From the NCBI GenBank assembly GCA_050287965.1, contig JBNKCX010000014.1, forward strand, positions 28,686-92,685: a stretch of DNA of 64,000 nucleotides. The letters run 5' to 3'. Made by a program: the position numbers and the translations under genes. The DNA comes from CBFDBF01 sp050287965. GTDB taxonomy: Bacteria; Pseudomonadota; Gammaproteobacteria; Chromatiales; Chromatiaceae. Shown here piece after piece: positions 50,828 to 59,166 of the stretch (the stretch's first letter is position 1; the number at the start of each line of letters is the position of its first letter). Below the pieces are notes generated by a model, which was not told the origin of the DNA, made no database searches, and saw nothing but the letters and a program-made list of their open reading frames with translations.

Positions 50828-52137
50828 AACCGGTCAATGTAGGCATATTGGGATTGGGAACCGTTGGCGGCGGGACGGTGAACGTCCTGGCGCGGAATGC
50901 GGAAGAGATCGCACGTCGGGCAGGTCGTGGTATCCGTATCACCCATGCCGCCGCCAAGGTGTTTGACAGAAATTCCCTCCCGGGGTTGGGTCAGATCGAG
51001 GTTTCGGATGATGCCTTCGCGGTAGTTGATAATCCCGATGTGGATATCGTAATCGAACTGATCGGTGGGTATTCTCCGGCCAAGGAACTGGTATTGCAGG
51101 CCATAGCCAACGGCAAACATGTGGTGACCGCCAACAAGGCGCTGATCGCTCTGCACGGAAATGAGATCTTTCAGGCGGCGCAACAGAAGGGTGTGACGGT
51201 TGCTTTTGAGGCCGCGGTGGCGGGTGGCATTCCCATAATAAAGTCCATGCGCGAAGGATTGGCGGCCAACCGGATTGAGTGGGTGGCGGGGATCATTAAC
51301 GGAACGGGCAATTTTATTCTGACCGAAATGCGCGACAAGGGTCGGGATTTTGAGGATGTACTTGCGGAGGCCCAGGCGCTGGGGTACGCGGAAGCCGATC
51401 CCACCTTTGATGTGGAGGGAATTGATGCCGCCCACAAACTGACTATTCTCGGTTCCATCGCCTTCGGCATCCCGCTGCAGTTCGATAAGACCTATACCGA
51501 GGGAATAACGCGGATCACCCGGAGTGACGTGGCCTACGCGGAGGAACTTGGGTATCGGATCAAGCATCTTGGCATCGCTCGCCGGAGCGAAAAAGGCGTG
51601 GAAATGCGTGTTCATCCCACGCTCATCCCGGCACGCCGTCTTATCGCCAAGGTCGACGGGGTTATGAATGCGGTACTGGTAAAAGGCGATGCGGTGGGGC
51701 CTACCCTTTATTATGGAGCGGGCGCCGGCGCGGAACCGACGGCTTCCGCCGTGGTGGCGGATGTGGTTGACGTGGTTCGGGCCCTGACCTCGGACCCGGA
51801 GAACCGGGTGCCGCACCTCGCGTTTCAGCCCGCCGCACTGTCCGACCTGCCGATCCTCGATATGGACGAAGTGGAGACCTCCTACTATCTGCGTATGCAG
51901 GCGGAGGATAAGCCGGGCGTCATGGCCCGTGTGGCGGGTATCCTGGGAGACGAGGGTATCAGTATCGAAGCGATCAAGCAGAAGGAACCGGAGGCGGACG
52001 AGACCCATGTGCCGCTGGTAATGCTCACCCATCGGGTTCGCGAGGGCCGGATGAATGAGGCGATACGTGCCATAGAGGCGCTGGATTCAATCAACGGCAC
52101 TGTTACCCGCATTCGGGTGGAGCACCTGGAAGGCTGA
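50824..52137 (+). CDS. hom: Homoserine dehydrogenase
   Basis: 437 residues from TTG 50824, which overlaps the alaC stop. NAD(P)-binding GILGLGTVGGGTVNVL starts it; HVVTANKALIALHGNEIF, EAAVAGGIPIIKSMREGLA and GIINGTGNFILTEM belong to the catalytic part, with EAQALGYAEADPTFDVEG and an ACT domain (about 353-437, YYLRMQAEDKPGVMARVAGI) for threonine feedback. It makes homoserine for threonine and methionine. thrC is 7 kb away, so the threonine pathway is not one operon here. A strong hairpin follows the gene. Confidence 0.97.
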   Translation: MKPVNVGILGLGTVGGGTVNVLARNAEEIARRAGRGIRITHAAAKVFDRNSLPGLGQIEVSDDAFAVVDNPDVDIVIELIGGYSPAKELVLQAIANGKHVVTANKALIALHGNEIFQAAQQKGVTVAFEAAVAGGIPIIKSMREGLAANRIEWVAGIINGTGNFILTEMRDKGRDFEDVLAEAQALGYAEADPTFDVEGIDAAHKLTILGSIAFGIPLQFDKTYTEGITRITRSDVAYAEELGYRIKHLGIARRSEKGVEMRVHPTLIPARRLIAKVDGVMNAVLVKGDAVGPTLYYGAGAGAEPTASAVVADVVDVVRALTSDPENRVPHLAFQPAALSDLPILDMDEVETSYYLRMQAEDKPGVMARVAGILGDEGISIEAIKQKEPEADETHVPLVMLTHRVREGRMNEAIRAIEALDSINGTVTRIRVEHLEG

Positions 52138-52239
52138 ACATCGCTGTTCCGGACCCGGGCATTTCCAGGGATAGCGGAAACGCGAAAAGGATGTCGAGAG
52201 CGATCCTTGCCGGCCGGATGATAGCGGAAGGGAGAAAAG

Positions 52240-52266
52240 GGGAGCGGCGATGGTCTCGCCGCTCCC
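52240..52266. terminator. Bidirectional terminator between hom and sqr
   Basis: Perfect 11-base stem GGGAGCGGCGA / TCGCCGCTCCC with a five-base loop, followed on the plus strand by GTTGCATTTTTACTT and on the minus strand by CCTTTTCTCC. It can serve both convergent genes. Confidence 0.85.
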
Positions 52267-52275
52267 GTTGCATTT

Positions 52276-53556
52276 TTACTTGCCGGGCTTGAGCCGGTCG
52301 ATGCCCATCAGGCGCAGGGCATATTTCTGATAGAGGGGTTCCGTTGCCCCTTTCTTCATGTTGCGGATGAAATATTTCTCGAACCAGACCTTGGCCCAGT
52401 GCACCCAGCGGCCACGCCGCGCCCAGGTGACGTTACGCGGAGGAATCTGCGGCAGGGCGATGAAGGCGGCGCCCACGTCCCCCATATCCGCCAGACAGAA
52501 CGCGTTCCAGGTGGCTACCGATTCCGGCTCTTCGTTGTTGATATCGTGCCAGATATTGTTGACGACGGCAGTGACCATAGATTCGATCATATAGCCGGTC
52601 TTCGGGGTTCCGGTCGGGACCGGGGTTGCCTCCACCGGGGGGATGGCGATGCAGACGCCCACGGAGTAGATGTTCTTCCACTTGGGATTGCGCTGGTGCT
52701 CATCCACCTTTACGAAACCCCGCGGATTGACCAGATCCTCACCGACCGCGTTGACGGCTTCCACACCCTTGAACGCGGGTAGCATCATGGAGTAGCTAAA
52801 CGGAAGCTCATGCTCTTCCACCGGCTCCCCTTTGCGGTTGTGCTCGACAACATGCATTTTGCCCGCTTCCACTTTGGTGACCTTGGCGTTGGTGATGAAA
52901 GAGATATGGCGCTGACGCATCTCCTGCTCCAGCAGTCCCTTGGAGTCGCCCACGCCCCCCAGGCCGAGATGCCCGATATAGGGTTCGGAGGTGACGAAGG
53001 TCATCGGGACCTGGTCACGGACGCGCCGCCGGCGGAGATCGGTATCCATGATCATGGCATACTCGTAGGCCGGGCCGAAGCAGGAAGCGCCCTGGACCGC
53101 GCCAACAACGATCGGGCCGGGCTTTTCAACGAACTTCTGCCACAGATCATGGGCCTCCTCGGCATGTCCGAGGGTGCAGACTGACTGGGTATGATGCTCC
53201 GGTCCAAGCCCTTCCACTTCCTCGAATGCCAGCTTGGGACCGGTGGCGATTACCAGATAGTCGTAATCAATGGTACGTCCGTCAGACAGGGTTACTTTAT
53301 TGGCATCCGGTGAGATTTCAGTGACGGTTGCCGCAATGAAATTGATACCCCTTTTCTTCAGATAGGGTTCCAGTTCGAAAGTGACCTGGGAACGGGTTCT
53401 CCATCCCACGGCGACCCAGGGATTGGAGGGGATAAAGCTGAAGAGGGGAGAGATATTGATGACCGTTACATCATGCTGTTTGCCCAGCTTATCTTTCATA
53501 TCATAGGCGCAGGGGAGTCCCCCAGTGCTAGCGCCGATAATTACTACATGTGCCAT
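52276..53556 (-). CDS. sqr: Sulfide:quinone oxidoreductase
   Basis: 426 residues, FAD-dependent membrane-bound oxidase of sulfide that passes electrons to quinone. The start HVVIIGASTGGLPCAYDM is the FAD-binding dinucleotide fold. Three redox Cys match those of the Acidithiobacillus ferrooxidans enzyme: Cys127 (SVCTLGH), Cys159 (QGASCFGPAYE) and Cys354 (WNAFCLADMGD). The end, GRWVHWAKVWFEKYFIRNMK and the MGIDRLKPGK tail, also fits that type, with an amphipathic helix that docks the protein to the membrane. It is on the same strand and downstream of soxYZ by 300 bases. I do not assign a type number. Confidence 0.93.
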   Translation of the reverse strand: MAHVVIIGASTGGLPCAYDMKDKLGKQHDVTVINISPLFSFIPSNPWVAVGWRTRSQVTFELEPYLKKRGINFIAATVTEISPDANKVTLSDGRTIDYDYLVIATGPKLAFEEVEGLGPEHHTQSVCTLGHAEEAHDLWQKFVEKPGPIVVGAVQGASCFGPAYEYAMIMDTDLRRRRVRDQVPMTFVTSEPYIGHLGLGGVGDSKGLLEQEMRQRHISFITNAKVTKVEAGKMHVVEHNRKGEPVEEHELPFSYSMMLPAFKGVEAVNAVGEDLVNPRGFVKVDEHQRNPKWKNIYSVGVCIAIPPVEATPVPTGTPKTGYMIESMVTAVVNNIWHDINNEEPESVATWNAFCLADMGDVGAAFIALPQIPPRNVTWARRGRWVHWAKVWFEKYFIRNMKKGATEPLYQKYALRLMGIDRLKPGK

Positions 53557-53772
53557 TTTCGGAATCTCCTAAGGTTGTTTGAATAGTTTTAATTATTATT
53601 ACTATTTAAAGGCCCTACCTTTATAGCGAAAATCTCCCAAGAAAAAAAACATACAACAAGTGTGGGAATTATATCCAGAATAGGATTTTATTTCCAGCTG
53701 ATATGGTCTCCCCGGGTCATCTGTAGATCAGGTGCCGGTGGATTAAGCGCAGAATCAGCAGTCACACCGGAA

Positions 53773-53800
53773 CCCACGCTCCGCAAAAGCGGGGCGTGGG
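53773..53800. other. Hairpin in the soxZ-sqr gap
   Basis: CCCACGCTCCGC and GCGGGGCGTGGG form a twelve-base stem with one G-T pair around AAAA. It is the main feature of the 300-base gap between the sqr start and the soxZ stop. With no T run on the minus strand it may be an attenuator or RNA-processing site that makes sqr expression differ from soxYZ. No other gene is visible; 53570-53660 is AT-rich and probably holds the sqr promoter. Confidence 0.6.
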
Positions 53801-53856
53801 GTGCATTAGCGGTACGGGCCGGTCACCCATGGTATTTGACCGGGGTTCAGGAAGAA

Positions 53857-54171
53857 TTACTGAATATTGACCTCTGATGCTTCCTGCTCGCCCTTATTGT
53901 CCTTCCAGGTCAGTTTTACCGTATCCCCCTTCTGCCCCCCCTTTATTTGGAAGGAGAAATAGGGATTTTTCTGCACGCCACCCCCCCAGTAGCTCTTTAA
54001 TATCGAGCTGCCGTTCAGGAAGCACTCCACCTCCTGAATAAAATGGGCCGGGATGGTTTCACCGTCTTTCTTGCGGTTACCGGATTCCATGGGGTGCGTG
54101 ATGATCGCCTTAACCGAGGTTACCCCGCTCTTGAGGGTTGCGTTCATCCTAATGGTACTTTTATCTGCCAT
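53857..54171 (-). CDS. soxZ: Sulfur-oxidation carrier subunit SoxZ
   Basis: 104 residues. The family start is present: STIRMNATLKSGVTSVKAII and HPMESGNRKKDGETIPAHFI, then ECFLNGSSILKSYWGGGVQKNPYFSFQIKG and VKLTWKDNKGEQE. SoxZ forms the SoxYZ complex that holds the sulfur substrate on SoxY during thiosulfate oxidation in the periplasm; it has no signal and is exported with SoxY. It lies 55 bases downstream of soxY. Confidence 0.97.
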   Translation of the reverse strand: MADKSTIRMNATLKSGVTSVKAIITHPMESGNRKKDGETIPAHFIQEVECFLNGSSILKSYWGGGVQKNPYFSFQIKGGQKGDTVKLTWKDNKGEQEASEVNIQ

Positions 54172-54226
54172 CTCTTAATTCCTCATGCGGCTGGTCGTTT
54201 CTGTCTGCAAGCGTGGAACGGCCCCG

Positions 54227-54694
54227 TCAGGCCGCACACCCGCCCTCGGTGACCGTGACAAACTGTTTTGCGCTGTAGAGTTTGCCGTTGGCTTTAACCA
54301 CCGCAATGACATTGGAACTCTCCGCAAACTTGATCTTGGTGGCGATATAAGCCTCCACTGCCGGGGTCAGCAGATAAGTGGCGACAAGAGGTACCGGATT
54401 CTTCTCCGCAATGATGGTGATGGATTCGGCCGGCAGGCTGGTACTCACCTTCACCGGGAGCGAGGCCGGATTGATTTCGCCCTCGGTCTTTACCTTGAGG
54501 TCTACATCACCCTCGCTGGTATCGGAAGAACCCAGAAGGGCGCCTATGGCGTCGGTAGGGTTCTTGGCGGCGAAGGCGTCTTTAGGCCAGGCGGCAAGCA
54601 CCGCGCGCGGTGTTAAGAGGCCCGCTCCTGTGGCCAGACCTATGGCGCTGCAGGCCAGGGCGCCTTGAAGAAAAGTTCTACGTTTCATACTCAT
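54227..54694 (-). CDS. soxY: Sulfur-oxidation carrier subunit SoxY
   Basis: 155 residues from ATG 54694, chosen because AGGAG lies nine bases upstream; ATGs at 54703 and 54688 are alternatives. A twin-arginine signal (MKRRTFLQGALACSAIGLAT and on to VLAAW) leads to the SoxY domain. The C-terminus is TEGGCAA: the swinging arm carrying the sulfur-accepting Cys, here GGCAA instead of the common GGCGG. It carries covalent sulfur intermediates. No soxA, X, B, C or D is in the window. Confidence 0.96.
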   Translation of the reverse strand: MSMKRRTFLQGALACSAIGLATGAGLLTPRAVLAAWPKDAFAAKNPTDAIGALLGSSDTSEGDVDLKVKTEGEINPASLPVKVSTSLPAESITIIAEKNPVPLVATYLLTPAVEAYIATKIKFAESSNVIAVVKANGKLYSAKQFVTVTEGGCAA

Positions 54695-54897
54695 AAAAGG
54701 CATCTCCTCAAACAATCTTTTTCCAGCAATATCAGCCCAATATAACAAAAAAGCAGGGAAAAGGGGGGGCGGGGGGACGGTAACCAAAAGCACCGCCTGT
54801 TTTCAATAGAGTGGCGCCGGACAATTTGGTTCCTCCAGAGGCGCAGGCAGGGCGGATACCCTGAGCCGTCGCCGCCGAACGGTTGTTTGCCGGCCGT

Positions 54898-54925
54898 AAA
54901 AAAAGGCCACCCGAAGGTGGCCTTT
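54898..54925 (-). terminator. Rho-independent terminator after the FadL-type porin gene
   Basis: On the minus strand a ten-base stem AAAGGCCACC / GGTGGCCTTT with a four-base loop, followed by seven T (complement of the A run 54898-54904). It separates the porin from soxYZ. Confidence 0.93.
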
Positions 54926-54949
54926 CACGAGTGTCGGTCTCTTTCCGGA

Positions 54950-56266
54950 TCAGAATACCCAGGACCAGCTTACCTCCACGTCCCATTGATACATCTCCAG
55001 CTCGATCTCCTGTGATGTCGGATCCAGGGGGTTGTTGGACCCGGAGACGGTGTTCGAGGGCGCGTACATGGCCGCAAAGTTCAGTTCGTGACCCTTGGAG
55101 GGAATAAAAGTGAAGCCCAGGGTGTAGTGTTCTTCCATCACCCCCGGCGCCAGAATGTTGAACAGGACGCTGCTGTCGTCGATGGGCTGTTCGCCGTAGC
55201 TGTAACCTACACGGGCGGTGAAGTTGTCAGTCATACGCCACTGCCAACCCAGCTTGAAGATGGTCATATCGTCCCATTCAAACCCCGCTCCGCGGCTGCC
55301 GCCCAGACAGCTCTGCTGGTCGGTTCCGCCGGCCGCAGGACAGTTAAAGAGATTGGCCATGGGGTTGGCGATGGCGTCCACGTCACCGTACCAGATGTGC
55401 TGGATATCGAAAGTGATGGCGTGGTTCTCGTTCGGTTTCAGGGCGAAGCCGATGGTGGCGGTAGGCGGTATATCGAAATCACCGTCCTCGGCAAAGAGAT
55501 CGCTGTAATCATCGAATTCGGTCATCCAGATGCGCGACTGATAGGAGACGCCCATGGTGAGCCATTTAGCGAGATCTCCCTGAAAGCCGACTTTGAAGCC
55601 CGCGCCGTAGGAGATGTCATGGCCGTTGTCGGTCAGGTTGTCCGGATTGCCGTCCGCCACGAACCCCCCGAAAGCGGCAAGGCCGGTGGCCTCGAAGGCC
55701 TGGGCCGCCAGCACCAGGCCGGCACCCCAGGAGGCGCGGTCGCCGATCTTCTGCGAATAGCTGAGGTTGACGAACAGCTGGGACAGATCCACGCCGGCGG
55801 TGTCGTCGCCGCCCGCTCCGCCGCCGTTAAATGTTCCGGGGAAGGGGACGTCGTCCCATTCGGTATTCATGCCGCCGTTACCGTAGACGGCGATGCCGAA
55901 GGAGGAGCCGTCACCGATCATGGTGTTCCAGCCGAAGGAGGGGATCAGGAACAGCTCATTGGAGCTCTCGTAGTTGCCCGGGGCCAGGGGGAAGAACTCA
56001 CCACCGGAAAGGGTGCTGCTGGCGGTATATTCACGATGCGGCGAGAAAACGGAGAGCCCGAGATCCACCCGATCGCCCACCCAGACGTTGCCTGCGGGAT
56101 TGGTGGCGGAGGCCAGGGCGTCCTGGGGAAGGGCGACGCCGCTGCCGGCCATGCCTTTACTCTTGGTTCCATAACCGTGGGAGAAATAGCCGTTGGTGGC
56201 AAAACTGGTTCCTGGAACGGCCAGGCAGAGGGCGACCGCGGCGGCCGCGAGATAACGACGGTTCAT
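54950..56266 (-). CDS. FadL/OmpP1/TodX-type outer membrane channel
   Basis: 438 residues. Signal peptide MNRRYLAAAAVALCLAVPGT ending SFA is followed by the family start TNGYFSHGYGTKSKGMAGSGVALPQDALASATNPAG, the N-terminal plug. The remainder is aromatic and beta-rich, with a 14-strand barrel expected and a terminal VEVSWSWVF. FadL proteins let hydrophobic molecules through the outer membrane; this one may carry fatty acids or other lipophilic compounds. It has its own terminator and a long upstream gap shared with ygiQ. Confidence 0.92.
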   Translation of the reverse strand: MNRRYLAAAAVALCLAVPGTSFATNGYFSHGYGTKSKGMAGSGVALPQDALASATNPAGNVWVGDRVDLGLSVFSPHREYTASSTLSGGEFFPLAPGNYESSNELFLIPSFGWNTMIGDGSSFGIAVYGNGGMNTEWDDVPFPGTFNGGGAGGDDTAGVDLSQLFVNLSYSQKIGDRASWGAGLVLAAQAFEATGLAAFGGFVADGNPDNLTDNGHDISYGAGFKVGFQGDLAKWLTMGVSYQSRIWMTEFDDYSDLFAEDGDFDIPPTATIGFALKPNENHAITFDIQHIWYGDVDAIANPMANLFNCPAAGGTDQQSCLGGSRGAGFEWDDMTIFKLGWQWRMTDNFTARVGYSYGEQPIDDSSVLFNILAPGVMEEHYTLGFTFIPSKGHELNFAAMYAPSNTVSGSNNPLDPTSQEIELEMYQWDVEVSWSWVF

Positions 56267-56596
56267 ATGAATAATCCTCCCCTTTGTGGGTATGCGTACT
56301 TTCTAAAGTTCTAATGAAGATTTTTGCTGTTTCCAGTTGTTTTTACTGGAATATTTCACTTGGTTGAAAAAAGTGTACCAGAACGACATGATTGTCAACC
56401 GTTAATTTCCGGGCTTATGTGCGTTCCCTGTTTGCGATCCCTGCTGCTTTAAGGTTTCTCTCCAAGGACTTCGCCGCATGCTAGCGTGGGATAATCGCCC
56501 CGTCAACGGAACGGTGCCGATATACCCCGGAAAATATAATGAAAAACAATCGGTTAATGATGGCTATCGGTACTTCCGATAAAGGAATCAGTTAAT
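56267..56596. promoter_or_regulatory. Divergent region between the FadL-type gene and ygiQ
   Basis: 330 bases with no gene visible. AT-rich between 56290 and 56400, which probably holds the porin promoter (minus strand), and again from 56520 to 56596 before ygiQ, where AAGGA stands at a weak distance from ATG 56597. I found no clear operator repeat. Confidence 0.4.
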
Positions 56597-58648
56597 ATGG
56601 GCGATATGTCATCAGCCCCGGACCTGTTCTCTTATCGCAAATACTGGGCGAAACGTTTTGGTGTCGCCCCGGTCCTCCCCATGTCCCGGGAGGAGATGGA
56701 CAGCCTCGGCTGGGACAGCTGCGATGTTATTTTGGTTACCGGTGACGCCTACGTGGACCATCCCAGCTTCGGTATGGCCCTGATCGGGAGGCTGCTGGAG
56801 GCCCAGGGATTCCGGGTAGGGATCATAGCGCAGCCGGATTGGCATTCGGCGGAGGCGTTCGCGGCGCTGGGCCCCCCCAATCTTTTTTTCGGCATCACCG
56901 CCGGAAACATGGACTCCATGGTCAACCGTTACACCGCGGATCGCCGTGTCCGTTCCGATGACGCCTACTCTCCGGATGGCGAAGGAGGGAAGCGTCCCGA
57001 TCGGGCGGTGATCGTCTACGCCCAGCGCGCCCGGGAGGCCTGTCCGGGGGTCCCCGTCATAATCGGCGGTATCGAGGCCAGCCTGCGTCGTATAGCCCAT
57101 TATGACTATTGGTCGGACAAGGTGCGCCGCTCCATTCTGCCTGATTCGAAAGCGGACCTGTTGATCTACGGCAACGGTGAACGGGCGGTAGTGGAGGTGG
57201 CCCACCGGTTGGCGGCGGGAGAGAAGATCTCTGAGATCACGGATGTTCGCGGAACCGGTTTTATGCGCCAGGGGATCCCGGAGGGGTGGATCGAGCTCGA
57301 TGCCACGGGTCTCGACGGGCAGTTTCGTCCTGTTGTTCCGTCCGGGAAGGAAGGCGTCGCATCCCCCGGTCCGCGGGAAAGAAGCCGGCATGGTGAAGAC
57401 CGTAACAGGGATAGGACCGCGGTCCGGATTCCCGCCTACGATCAGGTGGTGGAAGATCCGGTGCTTTACGCGCACGCCTCCCGGACCTTTCATCTCGAGA
57501 CCAACCCGGGTAATGCACGCCCCCTGCTACAGCGCTATGGCAGGCGGGATCTCTGGCTCAATCCGCCGCCCATACCCCTGCGGACGCCGGAGCTGGACAG
57601 GATCCACGAGCTGCCCTATACGCGTCGTCCCCATCCGGCCTACGGGGAGGCGAAGAACCCCGCCTGGGAGATGATCCGGTTCTCCATCGCTATTATGCGC
57701 GGCTGTTTCGGCGGCTGTACCTTCTGTTCCATTACTGAACACGAGGGGCGCATTATCCAGAGCCGCTCGGAAGAGTCGATCGTGCGGGAGATCAAGACCA
57801 TCCGGGATTCGGTGCCCGGCTTCACCGGCAACATCTCTGACCTCGGCGGACCCACGGCCAATATGTATCGGATGCGCTGCCGCGATCAGCGGATCGAAGC
57901 CGCTTGTCGTCGGTTTTCCTGTGTCTATCCCGATATCTGCCGGCACATGTCCACCGACCACCGGCCGCTGATCCGGCTTTATCGCCGGGCCAGGGGTATC
58001 GAGGGGGTCAAACGGGTCTTTGTGGCCTCCGGCCTGCGCTACGATCTGGCCATACGGGATCCGGAATATGTTAAGGAGCTGGTCACCTTCCATGTAGGGG
58101 GGTATCTCAAGATCGCCCCGGAACATACCGAGGCGCGGCCGCTGCGGTTAATGATGAAGCCGGGCATCGACAGCTACGACCGCTTTAAGCAGCTGTTCGA
58201 CAAGTATTCAAAGGAGGCGGGCAAGGAGCAGTATCTCATTCCCTATTTCATCGCGGCACACCCCGGTACAACGGACGAAGATATGCTCAATCTGGCCCTG
58301 TGGTTAAAACGGAACAACTTTCGGCCGGATCAGGTACAGGCTTTCCTGCCGGCGCCCCTGGCTATCGCCGCCGCCATGTACCACACCGGGATCAATCCCC
58401 TGCAACGCATCAGACGGGGATCGGGAACGGTTCCGGTGGCGCGTGGTCTGCGACAACGTCGCCTGCACAAGGCCTTTCTCCGTTACCATGATCCGGAAAA
58501 CTGGCCGGTTCTGCGGGAGGCGCTGAAAAAGATGGGGCGGTCCGATCTTATCGGTAACGGCAAGCGGCACCTGGTGCCGGCCTGGCAGCCGGGGCAGGGT
58601 CGGTCGGGAAGGAACAGTCGTCGCGGAAGCAAGAGAAGAGGGGCTTAG
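56597..58648 (+). CDS. ygiQ: YgiQ family radical SAM protein
   Basis: 683 residues. The N-terminal YgiQ-specific part includes DVILVTGDAYVDHPSFGMAL, FGITAGNMDSMVNRYTADR and IIGGIEASLRRIAHYDYWSD; the radical SAM core has MRGCFGGCTFCSITEHEGR with cluster Cys370, Cys374 and Cys377, and later GGPTANMYRMRCR and EHTEARPLRLMMKPG. The C-terminal segment is basic. Family members are widespread but their substrate is not known. It is a single gene, followed by a repeat-rich region. Confidence 0.95.
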   Translation: MGDMSSAPDLFSYRKYWAKRFGVAPVLPMSREEMDSLGWDSCDVILVTGDAYVDHPSFGMALIGRLLEAQGFRVGIIAQPDWHSAEAFAALGPPNLFFGITAGNMDSMVNRYTADRRVRSDDAYSPDGEGGKRPDRAVIVYAQRAREACPGVPVIIGGIEASLRRIAHYDYWSDKVRRSILPDSKADLLIYGNGERAVVEVAHRLAAGEKISEITDVRGTGFMRQGIPEGWIELDATGLDGQFRPVVPSGKEGVASPGPRERSRHGEDRNRDRTAVRIPAYDQVVEDPVLYAHASRTFHLETNPGNARPLLQRYGRRDLWLNPPPIPLRTPELDRIHELPYTRRPHPAYGEAKNPAWEMIRFSIAIMRGCFGGCTFCSITEHEGRIIQSRSEESIVREIKTIRDSVPGFTGNISDLGGPTANMYRMRCRDQRIEAACRRFSCVYPDICRHMSTDHRPLIRLYRRARGIEGVKRVFVASGLRYDLAIRDPEYVKELVTFHVGGYLKIAPEHTEARPLRLMMKPGIDSYDRFKQLFDKYSKEAGKEQYLIPYFIAAHPGTTDEDMLNLALWLKRNNFRPDQVQAFLPAPLAIAAAMYHTGINPLQRIRRGSGTVPVARGLRQRRLHKAFLRYHDPENWPVLREALKKMGRSDLIGNGKRHLVPAWQPGQGRSGRNSRRGSKRRGA

Positions 58649-58673
58649 TCTGTATTCCGGAAATTGGAATATA

Positions 58674-59034
58674 AACGCGGAGAACGCCAAGACGCGGAGT
58701 CGCAAAGGGAATAAATCTCGTTGTCAGGTAGTGCTGAGGCAAAATTCGCCCCGCGTCGTTCGGGGGTATCTATAGCCGCGAAACATTCCATGTCATCTCG
58801 GCGCAGCCCGGGATTCGGTAGGAGCCCTCTCCTGAGGGCGATATGCTCGGGCTTCGTTCATCGCTCAGAGGACTGGGTTCCTACAGCACGCCGTCCGGAA
58901 TGACCAAAGAGAGTTCGGGCAGGGGCGGTCCTCCCCCTTCCAGAGGTCTTCATCAAACCGTTCACTCTGCGGGTGGCGGTTGATCAATCGCCTGTTAACT
59001 CTTTGCGCCTCCGCGCCTTTGCGTTCTTTGCGTT
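58674..59034. repeat. Composite inverted-repeat element between ygiQ and thrC
   Basis: 361 bases bounded by inverted copies of one 34-bp sequence: 58674-58707 (minus-like form) and 59001-59034, 29 of 34 bases the same when one is reversed. A further copy of the right end is at 35846-35879. Within it, GTAGGAGCCC (58818-58827) and GGGTTCCTAC (58875-58884) are the foot of a REP-like hairpin, and outside those TGTCATCTCGG and CCGGAATGAC are near-inverted, like the common TGTCATTCCGG intergenic repeats. No ORF is convincing. The 518-base gap 58649-59166 otherwise holds only the thrC leader. Confidence 0.75.
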
Positions 59035-59120
59035 AAAACACCAATCCTCGGGATTATGTGGGTTGAGGATATGCCCCATAAAAATGGGTATGGCGAAAGC
59101 AGCGTTCCCCTGCCGGGAGC

Positions 59121-59129
59121 TGGTATACT
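59121..59129 (+). promoter_or_regulatory. Candidate extended -10 promoter for thrC
   Basis: TGGTATACT matches an extended -10 element (TGnTATAAT with one difference), 38 bases before ATG 59167. The -35 region is not recognisable, which extended -10 promoters can tolerate. Confidence 0.4.
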
Positions 59130-59166
59130 CCGCTTCCATACTTTGAATGCAGGAAGAACTTTGACC

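Noticed and set aside
50599..52032. 477-residue minus frame
   Set aside because: Antisense to hom and alaC, both with full family motifs.
55088..56314. 408-residue plus frame
   Set aside because: Antisense to the FadL-type gene, which has a clear signal peptide and terminator.
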